A stretch of DNA of 64,000 nucleotides, from the NCBI RefSeq assembly GCF_010672455.1, contig NZ_JAAHGO010000040.1:21490-85489 (forward strand), given 5' to 3'. Under the pieces are notes generated by a model. The model made no database searches and was not told where the DNA came from. It saw only the letters and a list, made by a program, of their open reading frames with translations. The position numbers were made by a program, and so were the translations under genes. Of the stretch, positions 27,530 to 37,201 are shown one piece after another. Position 1 is the stretch's first letter; every line of letters starts with the position of its first letter. Source of the stretch: Okeania sp. SIO2C9 (GTDB taxonomy: Bacteria > Cyanobacteriota > Cyanobacteriia > Cyanobacteriales > Microcoleaceae).

Positions 27530-30500
27530 ATGTTACTGCCTGCTGTTTTACATCCTGATATAGTTGAATTTCTCCGAAAAGATGCGGAAAGTAATTTACA
27601 AAAAAAAGTATGGGAATGTATTAAAAAACTGAAGCAGCAAAAATTTGATAGTGGGTTACGAGTTAAAAAGCTGAAGGGAATAAATAAAAGAGTATGGGAA
27701 GCTAGAATTAACAGTGCTAGTCGCTTAATTTTTACTTACAATAAGTCATCGCAACCAGAAACAGGAAAAACGCAAGTTTATCTGGCAATTCAAGATATTT
27801 GTGTAGACCATGATGATGTATCACGACGTGCTAAAGCGAGGAAGAAAAGTCCTGATTCAGAATGGTTAGAAACAGAAGAAGTAGAGGTGGTTTTAGAAAC
27901 TAGCGACTTTAAACATCCAGATAATTACGCAGATAAAAATAATCAATATTCAGCAGTAGAAAAAACAAATATTGAAGTAGTAGAAGCTCTAGAGTTAGAA
28001 CTAAATTCGGATTTGACAGACGATGAATTATTAGGAAATATTCAGTGGCGAGTATTAGAGTCAGAAACGGAATGGCAAAAAGCAATTATTGAGCAAAATA
28101 CAGATTTACCTTTGAAGCTGACAGCGGAAGAATATGAACTTGCTAGACTTTCAGGAAATCTTTTATTAAATGGTAGTGCTGGTACGGGTAAAACCACAGT
28201 AGCATTATATAGAATGCTGCAAAAAAGACAGTATGAAAATTCAGGGAAACGTTTATATATTGCTTATAATTATTTGCTAGTTAATAATGCAGAAGAACAA
28301 TTTTATAAAATAGTCGCAGATAGTGAATTAGAAAAAGCAGAAAAAAAATCAATTAATCAAATAATTTTTGAGTTTAAAAGTCTTGAGAAACTATGTTTAG
28401 AAATTCTGAGTAGCCATTATCAAGAATATTATGAACAAAATGAAGTAAACTATCAAGTTTTCTCGGAAATGTACAAGGCACATCCTCGAAGAAAACAATA
28501 TCCAACCTCTTTAGTGTGGGAAGAAATTAGAAGTGCGATTAAAGGAAAACAACTATCTATAACAGAAGATATTTTACCTGAAAAAGCTTACGAAGAAATC
28601 AGTAAAAATAGTATGAATTGTCTGAATGAAAGACATCGCAGAGAAATATATAAAATTGCAATATGGTATCAAAAAAAACTTCAAAAAGAAAAATTATATG
28701 ATGAAATAGATTTAGTCAGAAAAGTGTTGAAATTGATTGAAAATAATTATAGTGAAAAATACGATCTGATTGTTTGTGATGAAGTGCAAGATTTAACAGA
28801 AATACAATTAGAGTTATTATTTAAGTTAGTTAATCCCAATGGAAATTTATTTTTTGCTGGAGACTCTTATCAGATGATTAGTCCTAGTGGTTTTCAATGG
28901 GAAAAACTAAAAGATAAATTTTATCCTCACAGAAAAGTAGATAGACAAACCTTAAAGTTTAATTTTCGTAGTGTAGGAAGTTTAGTTAATTTAGCGAATC
29001 AACTACTAAAATTACGTTCTCGATACTTGGCAGAACCAACAGAAAGTTACTCTACTACAAACAGTAGTAAGGGTCAATTAGCTAGGATAATTTCAGCAGA
29101 CGATCAAACATTAATCAAAACATTAAAAGAAACATCTTTATATCCTGGTGATGCTATTTTAGTCAGACAAGAATCAGAAAAAGAAAAAATTAGAGCCGAA
29201 CTAAATTCTAGTTTTGTTTTTACAATTGAAGAAATCAAAGGATTAGAATTTGATACAGTTTTTATCGTAGAATTTTTTCAACCCACAAAAAAACTTTGGG
29301 GTAAAGTCATACGAGGTGGCTTACTAAAAGAAAAAGAAAAACCAGCATTTAAACTAGAATTAAACTTACTTTATGTAGCAATTACCCGTGCTAGTAGAAT
29401 ATTAAATATTTGGGAATCACAGCTTAGTTCCCTCTGGCAAGAACCAGAATTTCAAGGCTTATTTCAGTCAATAATTCCCGAATTGGTAAGAAGCGACCGG
29501 GTAAATCCTAATTCAGAAACATGGCGTAAACAAGGGGAATATTATTTGAAAGCAGGATTCTATCAACAAGCAAAAGAATGCTTTACTAAATCCGGCGATC
29601 TAATTTTAGAAAAACAAGCTCAAGCCAAATTATTAACTCAAAAACAAGCTTATGAAGAAGCCGCAAAAATATTTTTTGAACTAAAAGAATGGCAAGAAGC
29701 TGCACTACTATTTGAGAAATTAAAAAAATGGCAATCAGCAGCAATATGTTGGAGAAAAATTGGAGAAAACCAGAAGCAAAAAATTTGTGAAGCTTACAAC
29801 TTAGAAGTAAATTTAGAATGGTTAGCAGCAGCAAAAAAATGGGAAGAACTAGAAAATTTTGCTGATGCTAAACGCTGCAAAATGAATATTCCCGAAAAAA
29901 AAGCAGAATACCAAGCTATTGAATTTGAAGAGAAAAAACAATGGCTTAAAGCTGCTTATGAGTATGACTTAGCCAAAATACCTCAGAAAGCAGCATTGTG
30001 TAGAGCTAAAGAATTTGAAAAGAAAAAACAATGGGAAAAAGCTATTACTCAATATCAAATAGCAGGAATGAAAGAAAAAGCCAAAAAATGTTGCCAGAAA
30101 GGAGCAGATGAACTCCATAAACAAGGATTGATAAAACTACAAAAAAGAGATAATACTGGCGCTCTAGAAAACTATAACCGAGCCATAATACTAGACCCAA
30201 ATAATCATCAATTTTACAATAATAAAGGTATTGCAATTGCTCAATTAGGAAACTTAAAAGCAGCAATAGCAAATTTTCACAAAGCATTAAAACTTGAACC
30301 AAAAGACCTTCAAAGTTATCATAATTTAGGAGCAGCTTATGCAGAATTAGGCAAGTTAAATCAAGCCATAGAGTTTTTTTCTCAAGCTCTGAAATTTAAT
30401 CCTCAAGACTCTCAAATTTACCATAACTTAGGAGTAGTTCGTTTTAAAGCAGGAGACCCACAAGGAGCTATCGCAGATTATGATCGAGCAATAAAATTTA

Positions 30501-31801
30501 ATCCCACAAAAATAGAAGCTTACTATAATCGAGGTATTGCCCGTCGTTCCCTTGGAGAGCAGCAAGGTGCAATTAATGATTTTACCACATTATTAGAACT
30601 CAATCCTAAAATTGTAGATGCTTATACCCAACGAGGTACAGTTAGGTTTGACATGAAAGATACAAAAGGAGCGATCGCCGACTTCAACGAAGCAATTAAA
30701 CTTAATCCTAAACATCCTGAAGCCATTTACAACCGAGCTATAGTCCGTCGTGTGATGCGAGATAACAATGGTTCCCTAGAAGATTTTAACCAGGTTATAC
30801 AAATTAATCCTAACTATGTGGATGCTTATATCAAACGAGGTATAGTTCGTTTCGATCTTGGAGAGCATCGCGGTGCTCTAGAAGACTTAAACCGTGCAAT
30901 ACAACTTCAACCCAAAAATGCAGAAGCTTTTTATCATCGAGGTAACACTAAGCGAAGTCTGGGAAATTTTCCCGGAGCGGTCGCTGATTTTCAGACTGCC
31001 ATACATCTCAATTCCCAATATCATCAAGCTTATAACGACCTTGGCATTGTACGTCTGAAAATGGGAGATATAAAAGGGGCAATGAAAGACTTTGAAGCAG
31101 CTATACAAATTAATCCTAACTATGCCGAAGGTCATAATAACCGAGGCTTTACCAAATTTAGGCTAGGAGATATAGAAGGGGCAATGAAAGACTTTGAAAT
31201 AGCTCTACAAATTAATCCTAACTATGCCGAAGCACATAATAATCTAGGAAATGCTCGCTTTCAAGCAGGAGATTTTCAGGGAGCTATTGATGACTTTGGC
31301 GAAACTCTACGCATTCATCCCAACTATGTTCCTGCCTATAATAATCGAGGTTTAGCTCGTTTGAAACTAGGAGGCTTTTCTGAGGCGATCGCTGATTGTC
31401 AAGCAGCGCTAAAAATCAACCCCAACTATGGTTTAGCCTACTATAATTTGGGCTTAATTCACTGTGAGATGGGAGATCTGCAGCAAGCGATCGTAGACTA
31501 TAACGAAGTATTAAAATTGTATCCGAGAAAAATAGACGCTTATATTAACCGAGGGCTAATTTATATGAAGTTAAAAAACTATGCTCAAGCTGTTAAGGAT
31601 CAAAGCAGTGCTTTAGATATTAATCCTAATCTAGGTCATGCTTATTCTTTTCGTAGTGAAGGATATATGAAATTAGGAAACATTCAAGCTGCTCTTGATG
31701 ATTTACACAAAGCAGCAGAAATTTATCAACAACAAGGAAAGCGACAAGAATACGAAAAGATCATCAAAACTATTGATAGTATGAAAGATGAGTATGATTG
31801 A
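27530..31801 (+). CDS. RelE-like / SF1 helicase / TPR fusion protein
   Basis: 1,423 residues in three parts. First (about 1-95), a RelE/ParE-toxin-like fold (HPDIVEFLRK, VWEARINSASRLIFTY). Second (about 195-640), a UvrD-type superfamily 1 helicase with intact motifs: Walker A GSAGTGKTT (215-223), II CDEVQDLTE (416-424), III GDSYQMI (444-450), IV NFRSVGSLV (478-486), V FTIEEIKGLEFDTVFIVE (564-581) and VI LLYVAITRAS (613-622). Third, helical repeats (670-870, degenerate and Lys/Gln-rich) leading into about 15 canonical TPRs (about 875-1415, each with GDxxGAxxDFxxAIxxNP). ATP hydrolysis and protein-protein contacts are expected. The biological role is unknown; nucleic-acid stress response or defence is a guess. 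No operon partner. Confidence 0.85.
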   Translation: MLLPAVLHPDIVEFLRKDAESNLQKKVWECIKKLKQQKFDSGLRVKKLKGINKRVWEARINSASRLIFTYNKSSQPETGKTQVYLAIQDICVDHDDVSRRAKARKKSPDSEWLETEEVEVVLETSDFKHPDNYADKNNQYSAVEKTNIEVVEALELELNSDLTDDELLGNIQWRVLESETEWQKAIIEQNTDLPLKLTAEEYELARLSGNLLLNGSAGTGKTTVALYRMLQKRQYENSGKRLYIAYNYLLVNNAEEQFYKIVADSELEKAEKKSINQIIFEFKSLEKLCLEILSSHYQEYYEQNEVNYQVFSEMYKAHPRRKQYPTSLVWEEIRSAIKGKQLSITEDILPEKAYEEISKNSMNCLNERHRREIYKIAIWYQKKLQKEKLYDEIDLVRKVLKLIENNYSEKYDLIVCDEVQDLTEIQLELLFKLVNPNGNLFFAGDSYQMISPSGFQWEKLKDKFYPHRKVDRQTLKFNFRSVGSLVNLANQLLKLRSRYLAEPTESYSTTNSSKGQLARIISADDQTLIKTLKETSLYPGDAILVRQESEKEKIRAELNSSFVFTIEEIKGLEFDTVFIVEFFQPTKKLWGKVIRGGLLKEKEKPAFKLELNLLYVAITRASRILNIWESQLSSLWQEPEFQGLFQSIIPELVRSDRVNPNSETWRKQGEYYLKAGFYQQAKECFTKSGDLILEKQAQAKLLTQKQAYEEAAKIFFELKEWQEAALLFEKLKKWQSAAICWRKIGENQKQKICEAYNLEVNLEWLAAAKKWEELENFADAKRCKMNIPEKKAEYQAIEFEEKKQWLKAAYEYDLAKIPQKAALCRAKEFEKKKQWEKAITQYQIAGMKEKAKKCCQKGADELHKQGLIKLQKRDNTGALENYNRAIILDPNNHQFYNNKGIAIAQLGNLKAAIANFHKALKLEPKDLQSYHNLGAAYAELGKLNQAIEFFSQALKFNPQDSQIYHNLGVVRFKAGDPQGAIADYDRAIKFNPTKIEAYYNRGIARRSLGEQQGAINDFTTLLELNPKIVDAYTQRGTVRFDMKDTKGAIADFNEAIKLNPKHPEAIYNRAIVRRVMRDNNGSLEDFNQVIQINPNYVDAYIKRGIVRFDLGEHRGALEDLNRAIQLQPKNAEAFYHRGNTKRSLGNFPGAVADFQTAIHLNSQYHQAYNDLGIVRLKMGDIKGAMKDFEAAIQINPNYAEGHNNRGFTKFRLGDIEGAMKDFEIALQINPNYAEAHNNLGNARFQAGDFQGAIDDFGETLRIHPNYVPAYNNRGLARLKLGGFSEAIADCQAALKINPNYGLAYYNLGLIHCEMGDLQQAIVDYNEVLKLYPRKIDAYINRGLIYMKLKNYAQAVKDQSSALDINPNLGHAYSFRSEGYMKLGNIQAALDDLHKAAEIYQQQGKRQEYEKIIKTIDSMKDEYD

Positions 31802-32127
31802 TAGACATAGCCGTGGAAACTAAGTTTTTGCCTAGGCATTATAGAACCCCTGATCGTATCTTTGTCGGCGATTGAGTTTTTTTGTCAGGAGTCAGAAGGT
31901 AGAGGGAAGGCATGAGGGAGTGCGATTCGTTATAAGTTTTTTCCAGATCGCTCTTATCCGGACATGATATTAGGGGTTGGTCCCCATCTATTTTTACAGC
32001 GCTTTTCAAGTTGATGAACCACATCTTCACAAACAAAAACCTTGTAGGGACGTTCCATGGAACGTCCCTACAGTTGTGGTCTACCCAAATGAAAACCGCT
32101 GTAAATAGATCTCAAATGGGTTCTATA
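31802..32127. other. Repeat-rich spacer after the helicase gene
   Basis: No gene. It holds an isolated CCGGACATGATAT end (about 31958) and the perfect 28-bp palindrome described separately. Confidence 0.5.
32044..32071. repeat. Perfect 28-bp palindrome
   Basis: Each half is GTAGGGACGTTCCA, giving a fully self-complementary sequence. Related versions at 16885, 20850 and 25930 show that it is dispersed. Confidence 0.85.
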
Positions 32128-32331
32128 AAGTACAAAAAAAGTATTTGTGCTTCGGAACAAGAGAGAGAAGATATTGAGCAAAAACGTGCTTGTGTATCGA
32201 AAATGGCTGGATGCTTGTAGACATAAATAATTTGGTTTTTGTTGACTCTTCAGGAGTAAATTTAGGAATGACTCGTCTTTATGGTCGAGGAAAAGATAGG
32301 ACAGAGATTAGTCAGCAATGCTCCTAGAAAT
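32128..32331 (+). pseudogene. IS630-family transposase fragment
   Basis: Reads KKSICASEQEREDIEQKRA, then after a frame change NLVFVDSSGVNLGMTRLYGR, the second catalytic block of an IS630 (Tc1/mariner-like) transposase, where VDxSG holds the Asp. The rest is missing. Confidence 0.7.
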
Positions 32332-32424
32332 ATAGCACTACGCATTCAGGTAGGACATAGAATTAGAATGGTGATCGCTAAATGGGAAAGGCGATCGCTA
32401 AACTGGAAGGGGGATCATTATTAA

Positions 32425-32566
32425 GGCGTTGCACAGTGACGAATGATTTGAGATTTTTGATTGAATTGGATTGTGGATTTGAGAATTGCTAGAATGATTA
32501 ATATTAGGTTTTTTTAGTCAAAATCTCAACCAATTTTTGGCAGTATCATTCCATAATGTGCAACCC
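32425..32566. mobile_element. 142-bp miniature element with 9-bp target duplication
   Basis: Ends GGCGTTGCACA and TGTGCAACCC, flanked by exact CATTATTAA on both sides (32416-32424 and 32567-32575). Confidence 0.85.
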
Positions 32567-32687
32567 CATTATTAAAATAGCCAAAATCCTTCAATGCTCC
32601 AACTATCTACTATGCCTGAACTTCCCCCTAAGAAAAATAACACAATGCCCAAGTCAAAGTAGTTGAGCGCGATTTTTCAACTACCCG

Positions 32688-32816
32688 TTACCAAAAAATG
32701 AGGTCCAAAGCCTCCCCTTTTAAGGGGATGAAAAAATATTCAGTTCAGTATTTCAAGCCTCCAGCTTTAGTCGGAGGTACTGATAACTGATAACTGATAA
32801 CTGATAACTGAAATGA
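32688..32816 (-). mobile_element. Miniature element, family B
   Basis: TTACCAAAAAATGAGG at the left and (CTGATAA)n CTGAAATGA at the right, with CTCCCCTTTTAAGGGG and CTCCAGCTTTAGTCGGAG hairpins. It closely matches the elements at 14597-14738 and 52640-52771. Confidence 0.75.
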
Positions 32817-33168
32817 CTGGGTACAATAGATGGGCTTTCAAGGCCAATATAGTAGTACATTTGTATGGGGGGAAGTTCAGCTATGAAAAGACCTTGAGAC
32901 AATTTTTGAATGCTGCATCAACGCAATCTCTAATATTTTCAAATTCGTTTTTTCTTTGTTTCATTCATGTCTTCAATACTGCCCACCAATTTTCTCTGCA
33001 TCTGCATGTTTAAATCGGGTGAATAGGTTGGCAAGTACCATATTTCACATCTGGCACTTTCCACTATCTCTCTAATATTTTCACCTTTATGAAAACTAGC
33101 ATTATCTATTATTACATCTCCTTTTTCTAACTGTGGTATTAAGCATTTTTATAACCATTTTTCAAATA

Positions 33169-33314
33169 ATATCATGTCCGGTAGCATCGGTCTTGTATAG
33201 TAAATAGGCAACAGCTCCGGAAGGCAACAGCTCCGGAAGGCAAGAAAAAAACTTAAATTTCCTGTAGATATCCACGCTAACTTTTACACAAACGATTGCC
33301 TTCGGACATGATTT
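33169..33314. mobile_element. ATATCATG-family miniature element (tandem pair, first)
   Basis: ATATCATGTCCGG (33169) to CGGACATGAT (about 33312). The interior has a duplicated CAACAGCTCCGGAAGG. Confidence 0.7.
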
Positions 33315-33315
33315 T

Positions 33316-33459
33316 ATATCATGTCTGGTTGAACAGTTATAAATAAACTACTCAGAATTCAGAATTTCCTTCGGAATACTCCGCAAACAGAATTCAGGAG
33401 GGAATAAAGAAGAAAATAAGGAGAAGGTTTTTTTATCACTAATTATCCGGACATGATAT
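33316..33459. mobile_element. ATATCATG-family miniature element (tandem pair, second)
   Basis: ATATCATGTCTGG (33316) to CCGGACATGATAT (33459), immediately next to the first and carrying a 24-bp palindrome variant at about 33366. Confidence 0.7.
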
Positions 33460-34195
33460 AAGTATCGATTACATCCACCTTCAAAAGTTAACAAAACCAA
33501 GATTTTTTTCTCTCGTAAAGCACTAATCCAACTGACTCTCTCTGCTCTTTTTCCTGATTTTAATCCATAGAATCTTTCCCCTTTTAGGCTATAACCATAA
33601 CCATAATCATCTCGATTATCAAAACCTGCTTCATCTACATAAACCAGTTTATTTTGATCTACTTTTCATAGTTTTTCCATTAATTTTTGTCTTTCATCTT
33701 AATTTCTTTCTTCATCACCGTAAGTTTTTTTTTCTAGTTATACCCAATTTTTGACAAGCTTTTGATACATTTTGTTGTGTCAAATTATCTCCCCATAACT
33801 CTGCTATTTGAATTTGAATTTTGTGATTATGCCTCAAAACAAATTGTTCAAATTTATCCCAATCATTAATTTTCGGTTGTTTGCCCCCCTGATTCGTTAT
33901 TGATTGCCGCAAAATATCCAGTTTCCTTTTTCATTTTGGTGGTGGTGCATAGTAATGGTAAAGGAAGTGTGGGGAGATGGGGACCCACCCGCGCACCCCT
34001 CCGGTGGAGGGGAATGTGGGGATATGGGGAGTGTGGGAAAAATTAAAAAATATATATCCTCACCATTACCATGCAGGACTACCTTCATTTTTAACCATAA
34101 ATCAAGGGTATTTCTGCTAATATAGTTGAAAATCCGACAAATAATAGTTTTTTTCTCTCCTCTTTCTACAGAAGTGATTGCCTTCTATCGCAATT

Positions 34196-36107
34196 AATAA
34201 CTATATGGTGCAGGCATGAAACAATCTGAAAATAAATTGGCTCATACCATTTTAACTTGTCCTAACCTGAATGCGTAGTGCTATAACTGATAACTGAAAT
34301 TACTCCTTATCTAATTATATCAATGCTACCAAATTTGATATTCTCTCTGCATTGAATGGAAGTAGATCGGCAAAACAGAAATCACATTGCCATCAATTCA
34401 TTTTATTAAGCTTCTAGGCAAAGCCAAATTCTTAATTCCAAAATACACTAAATTTTACTTTTGAGCAATCAAGGCTGTATTATTTATCTATCAAGATTTT
34501 CAGCTTTTTCTAGAGGGGTAGGAAACAGAAGTGCGATCGCATCTTTTTTCACCCTAAATTGCACCTTAAAAAGGGATGTTGAACTAATTTTGCTAATTTT
34601 ATTTTAAATAACTAATACTTAGTTTGATTTTTGATAATTTATAATTATTCTAGTATTTGTACCTACTTGTCCAAGACATAGACAAGTTTAAATAAGTCAA
34701 AATGATAACAATTATAAATAATGCTGATACTTGTATCTGAATTTTTCTTGATTGACAAAGAAGTTAGTGGGACTTAGACAAAAATCCGGCAAAAAAGTCC
34801 TCAAATCTATACAGGGAGAGTTTTTTAGGTCAAAAAGGTATAAATTCAGTAGCGATCGGGGTTTTATACCAAGCGTGATAAACGTTTGCTACAAATAGCT
34901 AGGCTATTTATTAGAAGTCAACCCACCCCTAACCCCTCCCAGGAGGGGAAGTTAGGAGTTACCGAGTCAGAATGAATTGCTTTGATACTATTTTTTAGAT
35001 TGAAAATTATCTTTTTAGTCACAGGGACATCTCCTTTCAACAATGAATAATGAATAATGAATAATGAATAATTACCTCTCCTTGAAAAGAAGAGGATTGA
35101 CAAAGAGATGAAAATTTTTTTTTATTATCCCCTTAAAAGGGGAGGCTTTAAACCACAATTTTTCGGTAAAATCTTTTAGTCATTCCAATTATTGATAAGA
35201 TTCTTTTTTAAAATTGGTATTAGCCATAAAAATGGCTTTGACCCCAAATTCTGCATTTCAAACATAAGGCAGCTATGCTATTTGCGCAGCATGACCTAGG
35301 AAAGGCATAAGGAAAAATCTGGTGTTGTCTTAGTTTTCAGCTTTTGATCTGTCCTCACCTTTGCTTCGACTGCTATATAAAATCCCTGTATTGACAAGTA
35401 TTTATACTGTTTCAACAATTAATAATTAATAATTAATAATTAATAATTACCTCTCCTTAAAAAGAAGAGGATTGACGCGGTAGGGAAATTTTTTTCTTGT
35501 TTCTCCTTGAAAGGAGAGGCTTTAAACCTTAATTATTCGGTAAATTATAGCAATGTGCGCTGGCATGTTTACAAATTACAAGAACTGTCCAATAGCTAAA
35601 AGCTTTATATTATCGGTTTTTTATTCCCCCTTCCGCAGCTGTTGCTTTCCGGAGCTGTTGCCTGCGCACAGCGCTATATCTGCATTGAATAATGGGACTT
35701 ACACAAAATCAAGCCAGAAAATAGGCTCAAATATAGATGGACAGAAGCTTTCACGTCAAAAAGGCATAAATCCTGAATTACCAAGAGTTTTAGCCATTTT
35801 TTAAGACATCGATGTAATTCCCTGCTCTAGACTGACTTTGATGCATTTTTCTTAATACCATGAGTATGACTTTGGCATAATACCAAATTCACCCAAAGGT
35901 AGTTACAGTATTTATATCTAGATTTCCATCAGGAAACCGAACCGCCGTAGCAATATTCTATGAAACCGGGATAAGTTAAACATTAAAGCTAGTTCCCTAA
36001 ATCTAGCTTGGCAAAAAACAGGAAATTTTCTCGAAAATAGAAAATGCTAAAAACTTTAACCAGCAAAGATTTTAGTATATTTCCAGGAATTAATTTGATA
36101 AGTTGTA
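34196..36107. other. Gene-free repeat region
   Basis: 1.9 kb with no credible gene. It contains two family A elements (35038-35169 and 35414-35553), a 24-bp palindrome variant near 35280, and the sequence CTGAATGCGTAGTGCTATAA near 34270, a repeat end that recurs at 57045 and 58415. Open frames here follow the repeats. Confidence 0.6.
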
Positions 36108-36180
36108 TGCGCCCTGCTGGAATCGAACCAGCCTTAAAGCGAATTATGAGCTCGCTGCCTCCCCAATCGGCCAAAGGCGC
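36108..36180 (-). tRNA. tRNA-Met (CAT)
   Basis: Complete cloverleaf on the minus strand: acceptor GCGCCTT/AGGGCGC, D stem GCC/GGC with loop GATTGGGGA, anticodon stem GCGAG/TTCGC with loop CTCATAA (anticodon CAT), variable TTTAAG, T arm GCTGG-TTCGATT-CCAGC, discriminator A. 73 nt; CCA is not encoded. The first base pair is G-C, so it is elongator-type and not the usual initiator; an Ile2 (lysidine) identity cannot be excluded from sequence alone. Confidence 0.92.
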
Positions 36181-36365
36181 TTATCTCTAAGTTTACCTTA
36201 TATAATTATATAAAGTTACCTTGAAGTTTTCTCAGATTAGTGAACTTATTATAACATAGTTTCTTGACTTAAGTTAAATTTTTGGACATAAATATCTCTA
36301 AACTTGTACTAGAGTATAGTATATCATAACAGAAAACAATATTATGCCTAAGAAATAAAAAAACT

Positions 36366-37034
36366 ATGAATTCTAGTATTGTGCTAACTCTAAGCTTACT
36401 AAGCCTAATGTTTGGAGCAGGTTTGGGTAGTGCCTCTTGGGGGTTTAAGCTAGGAAGGGAAGCTTTAAAAGGAATTACTCAACCAGATACTCGTCCCACT
36501 AATAATTTAGCAGGTGCTAGAAACAATTCAAATCGCCAAGAAGGATTGGTCTTTTTAGAAGAGGAAAAAGTTATTGCCAGTGTTAAAAATATTATCAGAA
36601 ATGGTGGAGTAATTGAAGAGAAAACTACTAAAAAAGACTCCCAGAACAAACAAGCCAAGGTACAGTCTTCTCAAGAAAATCAATCCCAGCAAAGTTTTCC
36701 AATTGTGAGTAGTGATGCTGGAGTAGCTCTAGAAGTTAATGATGTTCGTCGATGGGGTAATTCTCTAGTTTTAGATGTCAATTTAAAAAATGAAGGAGAC
36801 CGAGCTGTAAGATTTCTGTACAGTTTTTTGAATGTTACAGATGACGAGGGAAGGTCTCTCAGCGCCAGTACAGAAGATTTACCAGGAGAATTACCACCAA
36901 ATGGTAGAAGATATTATGGTATTATTACGATTCCAGTTGCATTATTAGATAATGCCAAAGAACTTTCCTTGGAACTGACAGATTATCCCGATCAAAAGTT
37001 AGATTTGAAGATGTCTAAAATCAAAATAGATTAA
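36366..37034 (+). CDS. Secreted or membrane-anchored hypothetical protein
   Basis: Family not recognised. It has 222 residues: an N-terminal hydrophobic segment (1-25, LTLSLLSLMFGAGLGSASWGF) that anchors or exports it, a low-complexity Lys/Gln/Ser linker (about 95-117), and a C-terminal beta-rich domain (about 125-222: VRRWGNSLVLDVNLKNEG, FLYSFLNVTDDEGRSLS, LPPNGRRYYGIITIP) resembling an immunoglobulin-like fold. It is 168 bp upstream of the CNNM transporter gene on the same strand. Confidence 0.65.
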   Translation: MNSSIVLTLSLLSLMFGAGLGSASWGFKLGREALKGITQPDTRPTNNLAGARNNSNRQEGLVFLEEEKVIASVKNIIRNGGVIEEKTTKKDSQNKQAKVQSSQENQSQQSFPIVSSDAGVALEVNDVRRWGNSLVLDVNLKNEGDRAVRFLYSFLNVTDDEGRSLSASTEDLPGELPPNGRRYYGIITIPVALLDNAKELSLELTDYPDQKLDLKMSKIKID

Positions 37035-37201
37035 GTGGATTAGATATTTTTTTGAGTAGGTTGTTAGTTAGATAAAAAAAGTTATCTATGACATAAGTTA
37101 ATTCATTTATCACTTATCGATCCTCAGAGAAAGCAAAATTAAGTTTTAACTTTGAATAGCAAAGAGATCTAATGAAGTTGCCCAAGATTTAATGGTATAA
37201 A

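Larger units (their letters stand above)
32885..34195 (-). pseudogene. IS630-family transposase, decayed and interrupted
   Basis: Minus-strand pieces in order: SVERGEKKTIICRIF and NTLDLWLKMK (34190-34090), an unrelated block at about 33930-34075, QGGKQPKINDWDKFEQFV and AELWGDNLTQQNVSKACQKL (33900-33730), KLVYVDEAGFDNRDDYGYGY (about 33650), GLKSGKRAERVSWISALREK (about 33550), two ATATCATG elements (33169-33459), then CLIPQLEKGDVIIDNASFH and YLPTYSPDLN (about 33140-33020). The order DEAGF...DNASFH...SPDLN is the IS630 catalytic core. Stops and frameshifts throughout. Confidence 0.8.

Noticed and set aside
35553..35804. 83-codon open frame
   Set aside because: It starts at the end of a family A element and has repeat-like composition; no support as a gene.
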